This document shows positions 33,401 to 45,099 of a DNA stretch of 64,000 nt, in pieces; positions within the stretch are counted from its first letter, which is position 1; every line of letters starts with the position of its first letter. The notes beneath the pieces are model-generated. The model worked only from the letters and a program-made list of their open reading frames with translations. It did no database searches and was not told the origin of the DNA. Position numbers and translations under genes: made by a program. Source of the DNA: Delphinapterus leucas (lineage: Eukaryota > Chordata > Mammalia > Artiodactyla > Monodontidae); contig NW_022098001.1 in the NCBI RefSeq assembly GCF_002288925.2, forward strand, positions 6,663,113 to 6,727,112, in the 5' to 3' direction.

Positions 33401-33560
33401 ATTGTATCTCCAGCCTAGGCTACTCTGCTGCATCTAGAGCTGTACCCAACAAGTCTCCACAGCTGACTACAAGACATCTCCATCTGGATGTCTCCAAAAA
33501 AACCCAACATTTCTAGTCAAACTCCTAATGGCTTCCCCAAAACCTGGTCCTACTCCAGTG
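33400..33560 (+). repeat. L2-like fragment
   Basis: 'gacatctccatctggatgtc' and 'tcaaactcctaatggcttcc' resemble an L2 3' region. Intron 1. Confidence 0.4.
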
Positions 33561-33629
33561 TTCCCTGAGTTAGCATAGTTAGTACCCCTGCAACATTAGA
33601 CAACTATCAATAGAATTGTCAAATGTCAT

Positions 33630-33765
33630 CAAGAGAGCAGCCAACACTTATTGTGCACTTCCTATCTACCAGCACCAGTCAAAACACATTACAAGGATTA
33701 ACTCATTTGGTATATCTCATGGATAGTGGTTACAAATGAAGAAACCAAGGCACAGAAAATGCGTC
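33630..33765 (+). repeat. MIR fragment
   Basis: 'caacacttattgtgcacttc' and 'atgaagaaaccaaggcacag' follow MIR order. Intron 1. Confidence 0.6.
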
Positions 33766-34027
33766 ATACATTATATGAAATATATAGTACAATATGTATC
33801 ATGTCATATATCATATAAGTGCATATATTACATGCTAAGGATGAATGTATTATATGCTCTCACAGCACCTTTTAAGTATTTCCCTGAGCAACACTCTTTA
33901 TTGATGTCTTTCTACCAAATAAACTGTGCATTAGGGTAGGTGGAAACCATGATAGCTTTTGCTCACAACCGTACTCTCAGTACCTGGTACAGAGGCTGGT
34001 ATGTAGAACCTTAAGAAGTATTTGTTG

Positions 34028-34234
34028 GGCTTCCCTGGTGGCGCAGTGGTTGAGAGTCCACCTGCCGATGCAGGGGACACGGGTTCGTGCCCCGGTCCGG
34101 GAAGATCCCACGTGCCAAGGAGCAGCTGGGCCCGTGGGCCATGGCTGCTGAGCCTGCACGTCCGGAGCCTGAGCTCCAAAATGGGAGAGGCCCCGGGGAG
34201 GAAGGGCCCCACAAAAAAAAAAAAAAAAAAAAAA
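34028..34234 (+). mobile_element. CHR-family SINE, short form
   Basis: Complete, with duplication aagtatttgttg at 34016-34027 and 34235-34246 and a pure A tail. The last 30 bases before the tail differ from other copies ('cccggggaggaagggcccc'). Intron 1. Confidence 0.94.
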
Positions 34235-34329
34235 AAGTATTTGTTGAATATTCTTGAATGAATAAGTAACTGTGAAGAGTAAGTAAGATAATAAAGTTAA
34301 AATACCTGGCTTATAATTGGTTCGCTCCC

Positions 34330-35273
34330 TTCACTTCCTCCATATTTTTTAAAGTCAATTTCATTGAAATATAATTTATATACAATAAAATGCACCCATT
34401 ACAAGAGTACAGTTTGATGAGTTTTTGACAAACATACACACCTGGTTAACCACCACCAAAATCAAGATTAAGAACATTTCTGTCTTCCCAAAGCCTTCCC
34501 TCACACCAAGGCCCAGTCAATCCCTACCCTACTGCTGGCCCTGGGCAGGTGCCAATCTGCTTTCTGTCACACTATAGATTCATTTGGCCCGATGTAGAAT
34601 TTCATTGTAAATGGAAGTGCACACTGCGTACTCTTTTGTATCTGGCTTCTTTTGCTCAGCATGTCTGTGATATTTGTCTATGGCCTGTGTATCAGTAGCA
34701 GTTCATTCTGTTTTATTGCTTAGTGTTCCGTGACATGAATGTACAATGGTTGCTTACCCATTCACCTGCTGATAGACATTTGGACGATTACTGGTTTGGG
34801 GCCATTAACAACAAAGGTGCTATGAATATTCCTCTACAAAGCTTTTGTGAAAATACCATTCATTTCTCTTGGATAACCATCTAGAAGTGGAATTTCTGAG
34901 TTGAATGATTAGCATATATTTAACTTTATAAGAAGCCACCAAACTGTTTTCCAAAGTAGATGTAATATTTTATATTCTCATTAGCAAGATACACAGTTCC
35001 AGTTGTTTCACATGCCCACCAACACTTAGTGCTGTCAGCCTTTTTATTTTCAGCCATTCCAGGGGGTTGCAGGGGTATCTCACATTTCCACAATGACTAC
35101 AAAGTTCAGGATCTTTTCATGTTCTTATCAACCATTTGTATATCTTCTTTTGTGAAGTTTCTATTCAAACCTTTTGTGAAATTTCTATTCAAATATTGTG
35201 CCTAATTTTTTAAAAAGCTGCATTCTTACTGAGTTGTAGGAATTTTTTGTGTGATCCTGATACAATTTGAGAG

Positions 35274-35315
<42 letters not shown>

Positions 35316-36560
35316 TTCCTACGTATTTTCTCGTGTCTTGCCCTTTCTTAATGGTGTTTTTGAGTAGAAGTTTTCAATTCTGATGTCCAGTTTACTGACT
35401 TTTTCTTTTATAATATATGAGTTCTGACATAAGAAAAATCTGCCTACCCCAGAGTCACAAGGATTTATCCTGTTTGGAGTTCAGAGAGATTCTTCAATCT
35501 GTGTTTATAGTTTTCAACATTCACCCATTATTTTCTTCAAATTTCTTTCCTGCTTCTCTTTCCCTTTTTTTGAGACAAAAATGGCATGTATATTAAACCA
35601 CCTGATATTGTCCCACAGGTCACTGAGCTTCCATTCACTTTTTTAAATTGTTTTCCTCTCTGGGCTTCAGTTTGGATACTTTCCTGCTACATCTTCTAGC
35701 TGGCTGACTTTCTCTTTAAAGTAATCTATTTGTCTCATGAAGTGAATTTTTCACTTTAGATGTATTTTTTACCCTTATAAGTTCCATCTTTTAAAACTTC
35801 TCTTTCCTCATTATGTTCATGTTTTCTGTTAAATCACTGAGCATATTTACAATTCACAACATTAAACTGTTGATCACTCGATTTTGTTTTCTTCCTTTTA
35901 AGAATGTTGTGCTTTGTTCTGGCAGTTACCTTACCTGAGCTTTAGCATGCTTCATTTCAAGGCTTGTTTTTATACTTTGTCGGGCTAAGTCTAAAGCTTT
36001 ACTCTAGGGCTAATGTAGCCTTTCTACTAAGATCTGACCATCTGGGGATTCCATGGGATGCCCCAGGGATTCATTAAGGTATTCATACGCCTTCCGGCCC
36101 CATGAGCTCTGGCAACTGTCTAAAGTTCTCTAGTCATTCTTTGCCGGGCCTCCTACAGAGAGACTCCTTTACAGATGGTGGGTTTTCTGTCTAGCTCCCT
36201 CCTGTCAGCCTATCCAACCCGCGAATTCTAGCCAGATAAGCCTTCCCCAACTCCAAGCCTCCTCAACTCAGCAAGACCAACATGCTCTGCTTGGTCTCCT
36301 CTAAACCATGGTCCAGAGAGTGACTCCAGGCAGAAAGCCAGAGGGATTATAGAGCTCATTTCATTTGTTTCCTGTCTCTTGGTTCCTGTATTACCTCTGT
36401 TGTCCAATAACTGGAAGCAGTTTTTTCATATATTTTATCCAACTTTCTAGTTGTTTATGGTGGGAAAACAAGTATGGTACCAGTTATTCCACAGTGACCA
36501 GAAGCTGAAGTCTCCTCTTGTTTTGCTGTATGTATTGTTCCTGAGTTTTTGGTTTTGCTA
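34330..36560 (-). mobile_element. Old antisense L1 (L1M-type) fragments
   Basis: The left part reads as the reverse of an L1 3' UTR and ORF2 end ('tttgatgagtttttgacaaa', 'ctgatagacatttggacgat'). The right part (to about 36520) resembles reversed L1M sequence from further 5' ('gttgtttatggtgggaaaac', 'ttattccacagtgaccagaa'). Middle sections of ORF2 are missing, so this is a deleted copy or several fragments. In the sense direction of ATP6V1C1, intron 1. Confidence 0.68.
35273..35314. repeat. (TG)n microsatellite
   Basis: About 18 TG units within the antisense L1. Confidence 0.92.
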
Positions 36561-36569
36561 GGGATTCGA

Positions 36570-37415
36570 CCACAACCTCCCAGTCCCTCAGCCCCATGCT
36601 TTAACATTTAATAGAAAACAGGATTAACAACAATGAACATGAGAAATATAACAAGTCTAGGCTGAAAGACTGTAATAATACTATTTGTGGGAAGAATGGA
36701 GCACTGCTTTGGCAGTAAAGTGGAGAAATGTTCATTTCCGTTTAAAAAAAAGGACAGATGTAGCTTGAATAAATGTCCCACACATATGTGTCATTAATTT
36801 TGCAAATGTATAGCATGCTCTAATGATTGATAAAATATAAATTCATTAAAAAGCATTAATAAAGATATAATAACTTGCCATCATTAATATTTCCTCAATC
36901 TAAAATAATTACATATCACAGGATAACCCAAAAAAGTTCTGTAACTTTTTTAAAAAGGGACAATTTCTAGAAGGCAGTTTGTCAATGTTAATCAATAGCC
37001 ATAAAAACGTTGACACAGCTTTAAGAAAGAAGACTATATATAGGTATAAACATTAAAGTGTTAAAAAAAACATTAAAGATTATCTCTTGGGAGTGGATTA
37101 TGAATGTTCATTTTCATTCTTTCTGCGTATTCCTGTTTCCTAATTTTTTATTAATGAATTACTACATGTAAATGCCAGAAAAACCCCACACACTTCATTA
37201 AAAAAAAAAAAAGTGGGGCAATATCCTCACACTTGAAAACACTGAAAAGTTTAGAGACCGTTAAATGGCATGGCAACAAAGAACCCTGGATATAAATACA
37301 AAAGATAAAGGCAAAGCTGGTTAGTAGTAGCTGTGTCTGAAGTATGAGATCAAGGTTGGTAAACAGCCTTTTTATCTCACTGGGAATTTCAGTCAGGAAG
37401 AACCTAAATGCCAAC
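36570..37415. other. Intron 1 stretch, nothing recognised
   Basis: AT-rich, with no exon or repeat family that I can support. It contains an A run at 37200-37212. Confidence 0.5.
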
Positions 37416-37419
37416 TTCA

Positions 37420-37580
37420 GGAAGCATAGTGTAACGGCCACAGCACTGAACTGAGAATATGAAGACTTGGAATCTAATCCCAATTCTGCATAACACTGTC
37501 TGTGTAAATTTCATTTGTAAAATGAGAGGACTGGATTACCATATCCAGGATCCTTTTTTGCTCCTATATTCCATGAATCT
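37420..37580 (+). repeat. MIR
   Basis: 'gaagacttggaatctaatcc' and 'tttcatttgtaaaatgagag' match the MIR core. Intron 1. Confidence 0.7.
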
Positions 37581-38134
37581 ATACTGGCTAAGACCCAGGA
37601 TTCTTTTTTTTTTTCTATTTTCTTGTTAAGTCCCTCAAGTAAATCAGTTGATCGGACAGGTTTCAGAACCACTATAGTAAAACAGGAATTTCCATGATTA
37701 TATAGTGAGTTACATAGTAAATGTTACAAGAAATGGCAAATATTCCTTAATAAGATGGCTAAACGTCATACCATCATTATCAAGAATCACGCAGTATTGT
37801 TAGTTCTATAATACAGGAATAATTTTTGTTCTATGGAGTTCAGAAACCTTAAATACATGAACCCACGTTTTGCATGCTTTCTATGGCAGCTTACAAACTT
37901 AAAAAGTGAAAAGCAATATGATATATGAAATTAAGTACAGAACAATACGAAATCTGGGTAAACTACTGCTTTGCTCAAGAAATACACAATTTTATTTCAT
38001 TTATGAAGGACAGAACATAGAGGATTTTAATGCCCTTCGTACAAATAGGTGGTTTTGTGACCATAGTGTTAGAATCCGGATTCATTCCCAAAACTTCTTG
38101 AAAAACTTTTCCAGCACTAAAAACATTGCTCTAG

Positions 38135-38335
38135 GGCTTCCCTGGTGGCACAGTGGTTGGCAGTCCGCCTGCCAATGCAGGGGACACAGGTTCATGCCCC
38201 AGTCTAGGAAGATCCCACGTGCCGTGAAGCGGCTGGGCCCGTGAGCCTTGGCCGCTGATCCTGCGCGGCTCCGCAACGGGAGAGGCCACAACAGTGAGAG
38301 GCCCGCGTACCGCAAAAACAAACAAACAAAAAAAC
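38135..38335 (+). mobile_element. CHR-family SINE, short form
   Basis: Head 'gggcttccctggtggcacag', a deletion within 'gatcctgcgcggctccgc', and an A tail punctuated by C. Duplication acattgctctag at 38123-38134 and 38336-38347. Intron 1. Confidence 0.93.
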
Positions 38336-38349
38336 ACATTGCTCTAGGT

Positions 38350-40650
38350 GATAGGAGGCTGAATTACTTACAAAAACTTATGTCCCTAGTCCTGCTTCTG
38401 CTCAGAAATAAAATTCAAATCTCCCATTCTTCACAGTCATCACTACTAATGTCCTTTGTCTGAGTTTTTCTGCCTTATCTTCACAATGTTCTGACCTTCC
38501 TTTATCCATCTTTACCTCAGGCCTGCCTGTTGTCTCTTTCTTACTTGCCTCTGCTCAACAGTCCATTTTGCAGAAAGCAACCTCTTTCCTATTTCAACCA
38601 ACTCAAAATTCTCTTAACAAAAAGATTTCCGCAACCAAGTCCAACCATGCACCAAATCCATTCATATAATCCCAAACTATTTCTCCCTCAACCCGCATGT
38701 CCACTGAAATCCATGTAATAGACTGCATTAAAGCAGACATCTGTCTTACGTTTTTTTCCACCCAAATATCTGTTTGACTGTAACTGCTTTCAAGTTAGGG
38801 TCATATCATTCATCAAATGTTTTAGGTGCTTAAATTCCCAGAACTGTGGTAAGCTCCCAGAACTGTGGTAAGAAGCAACACAAAATGTACTCCCTGTCTT
38901 GAAGGAGCTTATACTTGTGTGTGTGGGTGTGTATGTGTGTGTAGGTCTCTACAAGTAGGTAGGTCTGTGTGTGCAGGGAAAGGTAGGAGGAAAACAATGC
39001 AGATGACAAGATAAAAAAAAAAAAATCAAGGCGGAATACACTGGAGGCACAAGAGAAACACTAGTCAAATTTTTAAAACACTTCTATCTTGTCTGACTGC
39101 AATAAGTATTTTTTTTGTTTTTAAAGCAGTAACAACTCTTTTTCAAAATGGAAGGAAGGAAAAGAGAGAAGAAAGGAAATCCTGGGTCCAAATCTCTGAG
39201 ACTGTTTATTTCATTACTGTATCACCCACTTATGAGAATTTAAAGGCGGTGGATTATTTTCCTACAGCATGGATTTGAATGTAAAATAAAAAGAGTAAAG
39301 TAGTAACTATCACAACAACACAAAAGGTGGGGATAATAAACCCAAACAGCTACTAGCATTTCTTTTGTAAATGAAGGTATCAGCCTGACCCAGGATAGGG
39401 GCAACCACAGAAAACAGTACAGCACCCCTATAAGTGCTCCAATACTTAAGTCCTTTTAATGCTTTCAAGGAACCAATATTTTAGTCTCTGAAATGCAACC
39501 ACCTTTCATAGTAAATTAAATTTCTCAATAAAGGCTGAACGTGGCCTAAATGCAAAACAACTTCCTTTTTCAGTCCTTGAAAATACCAAGTCGTTTACTA
39601 AAGTGACTTATTTCAACAGGCACAAGAAGGCATACCTCAGATATCAGTGAAATATCACATAGCCTTCCAACTGTGACACATCAACTTTTAACAGAATTGA
39701 TCAGTGCAAAACATTTACCACAATCCATTCATCTTAAAAAGTTGCTACATCCTTCCCCTAGAAATTTTTAACACCATACAAATAAAGAGTAAGAATAACT
39801 GTTTCCTCTCTGAATGTTAAAATTCTAGCCTTCAAAACAGAAGCACCTTAACTGGGATTGTGGGAGGGACTTGCTCACAATAAAACTTGTTTTAAAAGTT
39901 CCCAACAACAATGGGGGATTTTACCTTCCAAGAGACTTTGTCATTCATACAGAAGGAAATTTTTAAATTATCAGGATACACACCTTCTTTAAAAAAATCT
40001 TAACTTTTGTGTTGTTTTGTTTTCAACTGAAACAGTACCTATAAATGCTCTATAATCCTTTTACGAATTACCTGAATTTCATGCCATAAATATACTGAAA
40101 TATGAAAGACAATTTAATCTTTAATGTATTTTATAACCAACTGCCATCTTTTTATTTTACAGTTGGCTAGAAATAAATGTGTAAGAACCAAGCCTTACTT
40201 AGGCATAGATGCTGATCATAAAACCTGAAACCAGCTAGAAAGGTAACAACTCATAACACAATGTTAAAAATCTCTTGCAATTTCTGCTAAAGCAAGCTGA
40301 ATCGATAGGCAAGGAGGGCACTGTACCCCCATTACTAAAGGAACCATCAGAACCTTCTGAGGGCCCAGAGACTTTTCTCTCTGCCACAGGCAACTCAACA
40401 CTGACCCAGGGTGCAAACAATTCCTTCCATGCCAGGCAGCTCCCTGATTCTACACTCATGGTTCCCAAAACGTTACTTCCCTTCTCTTTCAGGCTGTTAT
40501 TTTATAACAGTGACTGGACCACAGCACCATGTTTTCCACTAGAAGGTGCTGATATCTCTAAGATAATGTATTCTAGCCTGAAATTCAACAAGCCAAAGAT
40601 CTAAAACAAGCTTGTCGCCCCCAATTCATCACTCAGGTAAGCTTGAGATC
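38350..40650. other. Intron 1 stretch, little recognised
   Basis: Besides the 19-bp duplication and a TG-rich run at 38913-38943 I see nothing. The chance open frame at 40275-40604 shows no family resemblance. Confidence 0.45.
38837..38874. repeat. 19-bp unit, two copies
   Basis: The unit cccagaactgtggtaag plus two bases occurs twice in direct tandem. Intron 1. Confidence 0.8.
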
Positions 40651-40659
40651 CTGTTTCCT

Positions 40660-40830
40660 GGTAATGACAACCACTTATTGAATATGTGCTATGTGATTAG
40701 CACTTCAATATGCTAAGCAATTTTGTAGTTGATTCCTTCAAAGAAGATGGTATCACCAACCCCACTTGCAGATGAGAGAACAGTTAATGAAATTTCTTGC
40801 CCAAGGCCACAGAGCTAGTGACTACATACA
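40660..40830 (+). repeat. MIR
   Basis: 'gatgagagaacagttaatga' and 'gcccaaggccacagagctag' match the MIR core. Intron 1. Confidence 0.7.
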
Positions 40831-40939
40831 TTTCACTTGCTAGTTTATTAAAACACTGCTCTTAACCTCTATATCCCCAACATCTAGTAGAGGGCCTGTC
40901 ACTAACAAGTACTCAATATGTGTCCAATAAATAAAGGAT

Positions 40940-41125
40940 GGCACCATATGGGGTGTTTCACAACCAAATGGTACCTCTCTCCACCAGGAGGAGTTTGGAA
41001 ATGTCTGGGAGCATTTTAGGTTGTCCCAACGTGGGGGCCACTACCACCATTTAGCGGATGGGGACCAAACAAGGGACAGTCCTGTCCAAAATGCCAAAAG
41101 CACCCACTGAGAAACCCTGAACTAT
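40940..41125. mobile_element. hAT-Charlie-type non-autonomous DNA element
   Basis: 'ggaaatgtctgggagcattt', 'aggttgtcccaacgtggggg' and 'ctgagaaaccctgaactata' show the same family as the elements inside the 703-bp duplication, in a more diverged copy. Intron 1. Confidence 0.6.
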
Positions 41126-41129
41126 AGGC

Positions 41130-43190
41130 TGGTTCACAAAGAAAACCTTTCATAGTAAAGTCAATCCACATGTTAACCAGCTTAATTTATAAATAACTTG
41201 CTATTTATGGATAGTTTGCTTAAAATATCTTAAAAGATACATCAATCTCTTTCTATAAAACACCATTTTTGCATTTACCTGCATTTTATTTTCAAGTACA
41301 GAGCTAAGGCTCCATCTTCTATCCTATCATGTGACCAAAGCACATCTCCTCCACTGTCCACAGGGCTCCTCTTGGAACTCTATAAATGTATAGCAGATTT
41401 GCTACACATTTGGAACAGGATTTTGCTTCATTATCAAGAATACAGTTTGAATTTTCTAGTTCCAAGGTTCACTCTTGTCAGAGGGAAATTTTAGACTGCC
41501 CTGCTTCACTGCCTGAGCTATCTTTCCAAGGCCACCATACTAATGGTTTCTACTATGTCTTCAAAACTTCAGTGAAATGTGAACCGAACATGAATTCGTT
41601 TATAACTAAAATGGTATAAAATTCCACATCCAAAGGGTGAAAAAGGTTTACTCCAGCACATAGATCAGAATATGTACAAGAATAAAATTTAACTAGGAGG
41701 TATTTGGTCAGAACTGCAGCAACGCCTAAGCAGGCTCAAGTGCAAAAGGAAGACTGACCGCTTGGGGACTGGAGCACAAGAAGATCCTTTGGCAAAGGTT
41801 TATTTTGGCATACCAGCTTTGCTCTTTAGCCAATGCAACTATGTCGCAAGCTGTGGAAATAATTACAGAATCAAAATTTTGAAGCCCAAACGTTTCTTTT
41901 TAGGTAGAGAAAACTAATGTAAATAAGGCTCTTAAGACTAATATGCCAAAAAATAAAAATGATCATTTCCTGCCCAGTCCTAAAAGCAGTATTACTCTAA
42001 CCACCTAGCTCTCAGCATTTACTTTAGTCAGATCCCGAGTACTGTTTCTTTAGATTTTATCTAGTCCCTGCAAGATACACCAAAAGAGTCTGAGACACAA
42101 ACCCGAGGCTCCGTCTTCAGCACAATTTGAGACTTGCTTGTTGCCAAAGAACCGTGATTGACAAGCTGAGTACCTTTTGCCCACCTTATTGCTCATTATC
42201 TCCTCCAGCTGAACTGTAAACTGAACCGCTTCACCCAAGCCAACAGAAAAGCAGTTTTTAAAGCACTGACCACCGCTGCCAAATCCCTTTGAAGCTGTCC
42301 TACTCAAAAAAGTTCACCAAAAGTGCTGAATCAAAGATTACAGTGCACTACGAAAAACTCACCCTTCTCTCTAGATGTGATTGTGGTTAAGTACTGTGCA
42401 GGTAATCAGCAATCAGAAGATGATGGAAGTTATGCTAGACTTAAACACATCACTTGATGTCCATTTCTAGGTCCAAGGGTCTAGATAGGTCCCTAACTAT
42501 ACAATGAATGGCATTTTCATCTACTTTCTCTCAAAGACCTGTGAGAACAAAATAAACAGGAAAGGTAATTCCTGTGACTACTGTTCAATAAAAGATGTTC
42601 CAGAGTAGATGACAGTACCAAAGGATAAGTTTGGAAGGCCAAAACAGATCTTTGCAAAGGAGTCTCCCCTCAACCCCCAAAGGATCCAGTCTCCCCTGTG
42701 TACTTCAGGACTGCTTTGGGGGTAGCTATAACTACCCTCAGTGAAGGGTGCAAACAGAATCTAACCAAACTTTCCTTCCCCTTACTCCTGTTTCTCAGGT
42801 GATTCAATTTGCCCGTGTGATTCTCCCCTCAAGCTCCTTTTCAGGGGGTTCTTGCCTACCCTTCCCCCATTCTAATAAAAAATGGTTTGAGTTCTCTGGA
42901 TTCTCGTTCTTTCCCCTGCCCACAAGGACCCTGCGTCCTCTCTGAGGGGCTCCTAGACCCTTTAAACTGCCACCCCCATAGCAAGCGCGTACACCCAGTG
43001 GAGGCTCTCGCGGTCGCTGTGACCTCACACACACCACCCCGTATCCTCATCTGGGCCACTCAGTCACCTTTCATCCCCCTCAATCAAGCGGACGAGCATT
43101 CACTGGGGTCCTCACCCCAATCCAAGGAGAAATGTCCCAGACCGGAATTTTTATTTCTGCCTCTGCCACTGAGTACCCCCTGGGCCCTTT
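41130..43190. other. Start of intron 1, nothing recognised
   Basis: Unique-looking sequence with no recognisable transposon for 2 kb next to the promoter. Long repeat-free stretches beside promoters often hold regulatory DNA, but no specific element can be named. Confidence 0.5.
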
Positions 43191-43546
43191 CTCTTTTTCC
43201 CTCCTTCCTCTTCCCTAGAGACAGAACCTAGGCCCAAGGCGGCGACGAACCCGCGCCGAGAAACCAGACACAGCCGCCCAACCGGCTCCAACGCCTCAGC
43301 CTCGGCCCCCGCGCCCGCCCCCATCCCTCCCCGGCCGCGACCGCAGCGCAAGCTTCGGCCTGGCGGGGGCTCCCCGTCCGGTGTAGCCATCGCTCACTGA
43401 CCCAGGGAAGTGTCAAACGAGGAAGTGGCAGCAGTAACAGGTACAGAGGTGTACAGCCCGGCAGACGTTAACGGCTCAGCGCTCCATCCCTACCCGACCT
43501 AATCTCCGGCCTCACAGCTTCCTCGACCCCAGAGCCCACGAAGCAA

Positions 43547-43556
43547 GTCACGTGCC
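43547..43556 (-). promoter_or_regulatory. ATP6V1C1: CLEAR-type E-box (TFEB/TFE3/MITF site)
   Basis: On the minus strand this reads GGCACGTGAC, nine of ten positions of the lysosomal CLEAR consensus GTCACGTGAC, with the CACGTG core at 43549-43554. V-ATPase subunit genes are established members of the TFEB-driven CLEAR network, and such sites usually lie close to the start site, as here. Binding itself is inferred. Confidence 0.75.
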
Positions 43557-43563
43557 AGCCGGA

Positions 43564-43579
43564 GCGGTCAGCTGACCGC
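43564..43579. promoter_or_regulatory. 16-bp perfect palindrome with CAGCTG core
   Basis: The bases gcggtcagctgaccgc are their own reverse complement. The centre is a CAGCTG E-box at 43569-43574, exactly 20 bp centre to centre from the CACGTG core of the neighbouring CLEAR-type site. It could bind a bHLH dimer or act jointly with that site. The function is inferred. Confidence 0.6.
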
Positions 43580-43643
43580 GGCGCCCGCCGCTCCGCCTAC
43601 GCGCGCGCCACTGCGCAGCCGCCGCGGCCGAGCCCTCGGAAGA

Positions 43644-43666
43644 GGGGCGGGGCGGGGCGGGGCGGG
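43644..43666. promoter_or_regulatory. Tandem GC boxes, possible G-quadruplex
   Basis: Four GGGGC units in a row followed by GGG give overlapping GGGGCGG Sp1/KLF-type sites. Five G runs separated by single C bases also satisfy the G-quadruplex pattern on the plus strand, which is the template strand for ATP6V1C1. It lies about 90 bp upstream of the CLEAR-type E-box. Confidence 0.7.
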
Positions 43667-44399
43667 TCTGGGAGGCTCCCGGGGGATCCAAGGAGACCCG
43701 GGAGGCGCGGCTGGCGGCCGCTGTTCCGCGATTGGGTAGGGTTCCTGCTTCTCCCTGTGTCCGGCCCGAGTCTCGTGCGCCACTTGTGAATTTCACGGCC
43801 ACCATCCCTAAGGTTATCCCACTTCTTCAGGTTTCTGTAGTTTGGAGTTTGTCTCCAGCCCCTACACAGGCTTCTCCACTCGGGGTTTTCTTCGGACAGC
43901 CCGGTTTTCTGAGTAATACCCTTAATAGTTCACTTCGGCCGCTGATTCACCTTTTCCTTCCAGTCCACTTCAGGTTAATTCCATAAATGTTCATGGAGCA
44001 TTTACTGTGCGATAGTCACTGTGCGAATTTTCTTAGGATTATCTGCTGGCGTGAATCACTCCTTGCAGGAGAGAGCCTGTTATCTAGTTCAGGGGTATGT
44101 GAGGCGTGTAATAAACATCATAAATAGTTAGCACCACATTAGATAGTGGGAAACCAAGGAAGGTTACGCAGCAAAGGCATGGACAGGAGAAATCATGTCC
44201 TTTGGGGGAAAAAAAGGTAGCAAGCCGCTCTTTTGAGCCCTGCATATTTCATTGGCTGGGGAAGGTAGGTGGTATTATTCTAATTTAGAACATAGTTTTA
44301 GAAATGGTAAAGAACTTTGTGATTTTCTAATTCAGTACTTTTATATTTACAAATGGGGAAGGTGAAGAGCCAGAGGTCACAGAGCTGTTTAGCACAAGA

Positions 44400-44610
44400 G
44401 AATAGACATATCTGGTTTTAAATCCTGGCTCCACTGCTGACCAGCTGTGTGACCTCAGGCCTATAAACTTCAGCTTCTTCACCTGTAAAATGGTGGTAAT
44501 AATACATCCCTTATAGGGATGTTGTGAAGATTAAATGACATGTACATTTGGCATAGTGCCTGGCACATATGAAACACCCAGTAAATGGTTGCCATTATTA
44601 CTATATATTA
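44400..44610 (+). repeat. MIR
   Basis: One of the best preserved copies: 'ctgaccagctgtgtgacctc', 'ttcttcacctgtaaaatggt' and 'gcatagtgcctggcacatat'. Upstream of ATP6V1C1. Confidence 0.88.
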
Positions 44611-44887
44611 TAGGACCCAGGTTTTCAGACCTATCTTATGCCTTTTCTGCTGTTGTGTCCCTGCAGAAATTCACCACAGAATTTCTTAGAGCCTTAGTAA
44701 TACATTGGACAAAAAGTAACAACCAACCAACCTATCCCCAACCTAATGCTTTTCACCAGTTTTGGGTGATGTGCAGGCAATTCCAACAACCAGTTCTGTA
44801 ACACAACTTTGGAAACTTGTCAGGAATTCCAAGGGCTTTATCTGGCATCACAAAAGGTGGGCCTAAAGGCAATGTTTTGTTAGATCT

Positions 44888-45095
44888 GTACTGTCCAATA
44901 CAACTTTCTTCAGTGGTGGAAATGGTATTCCGTGCTGTCCAAATCGTATCTACTAGACTTACATGGCTCTTGAGCAGTTGATGTGTGGCTAGTGTGACTG
45001 AAGGACTGAATTTTTAAATTTATTTCACTTTAATTAATAAAAATTTAAATACCCAGAGGAGGCTAGTGACAACTGCTTTGGGCAGTGCAATATTA
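44888..45095. mobile_element. hAT-type palindromic DNA element
   Basis: It begins 'tactgtccaatacaacttt' and ends 'gggcagtgcaatattaggg'. The interior holds 'gtggctagtgtgactgaagg' and a T/A-rich core. This is the layout of a common mammalian hAT non-autonomous family whose ends begin with 'ctgtccaata'. I do not assign the subfamily. Confidence 0.55.
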
Positions 45096-45099
45096 GGGT

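Larger units (their letters stand above)
43494..43600 (-). other. ATP6V1C1: ATP6V1C1 exon 1, non-coding, approximate
   Basis: The first coding exon has only 39 nt of leader before its 3' splice site, so an upstream non-coding exon is required. The only CpG-rich promoter on this side is at 43200-43760. The donor I prefer is CGG|GTAGGG, ending the exon at 43494. Alternative donors are at about 43398-43401 (TCA|GTGAGC) and 43514-43517 (GCT|GTGAGG). The start site was not resolved and the right edge is a guess based on the GC boxes at 43644-43666. Confidence 0.45.
43200..43760 (-). promoter_or_regulatory. ATP6V1C1: CpG-island promoter of ATP6V1C1
   Basis: The window is AT-rich except for this roughly 550-bp block, which is dense in CpG and G+C. 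It lies just upstream of the first splice donor of the minus-strand gene. There is no TATA box. Visible sites are a CACGTG E-box, a CAGCTG-centred palindrome, tandem GC boxes, and a CCAAT box on the minus strand at 43731-43735. This composition fits the housekeeping promoter expected for a ubiquitous V-ATPase subunit. I saw no partner exon on the plus strand, so bidirectional transcription is possible but unsupported. Confidence 0.88.

Noticed and set aside
43151..43416. Ala/Gly/Arg-rich open frames in the CpG island
   Set aside because: GC-rich DNA lacks stop codons, so open frames arise by composition. No plausible start or domain.
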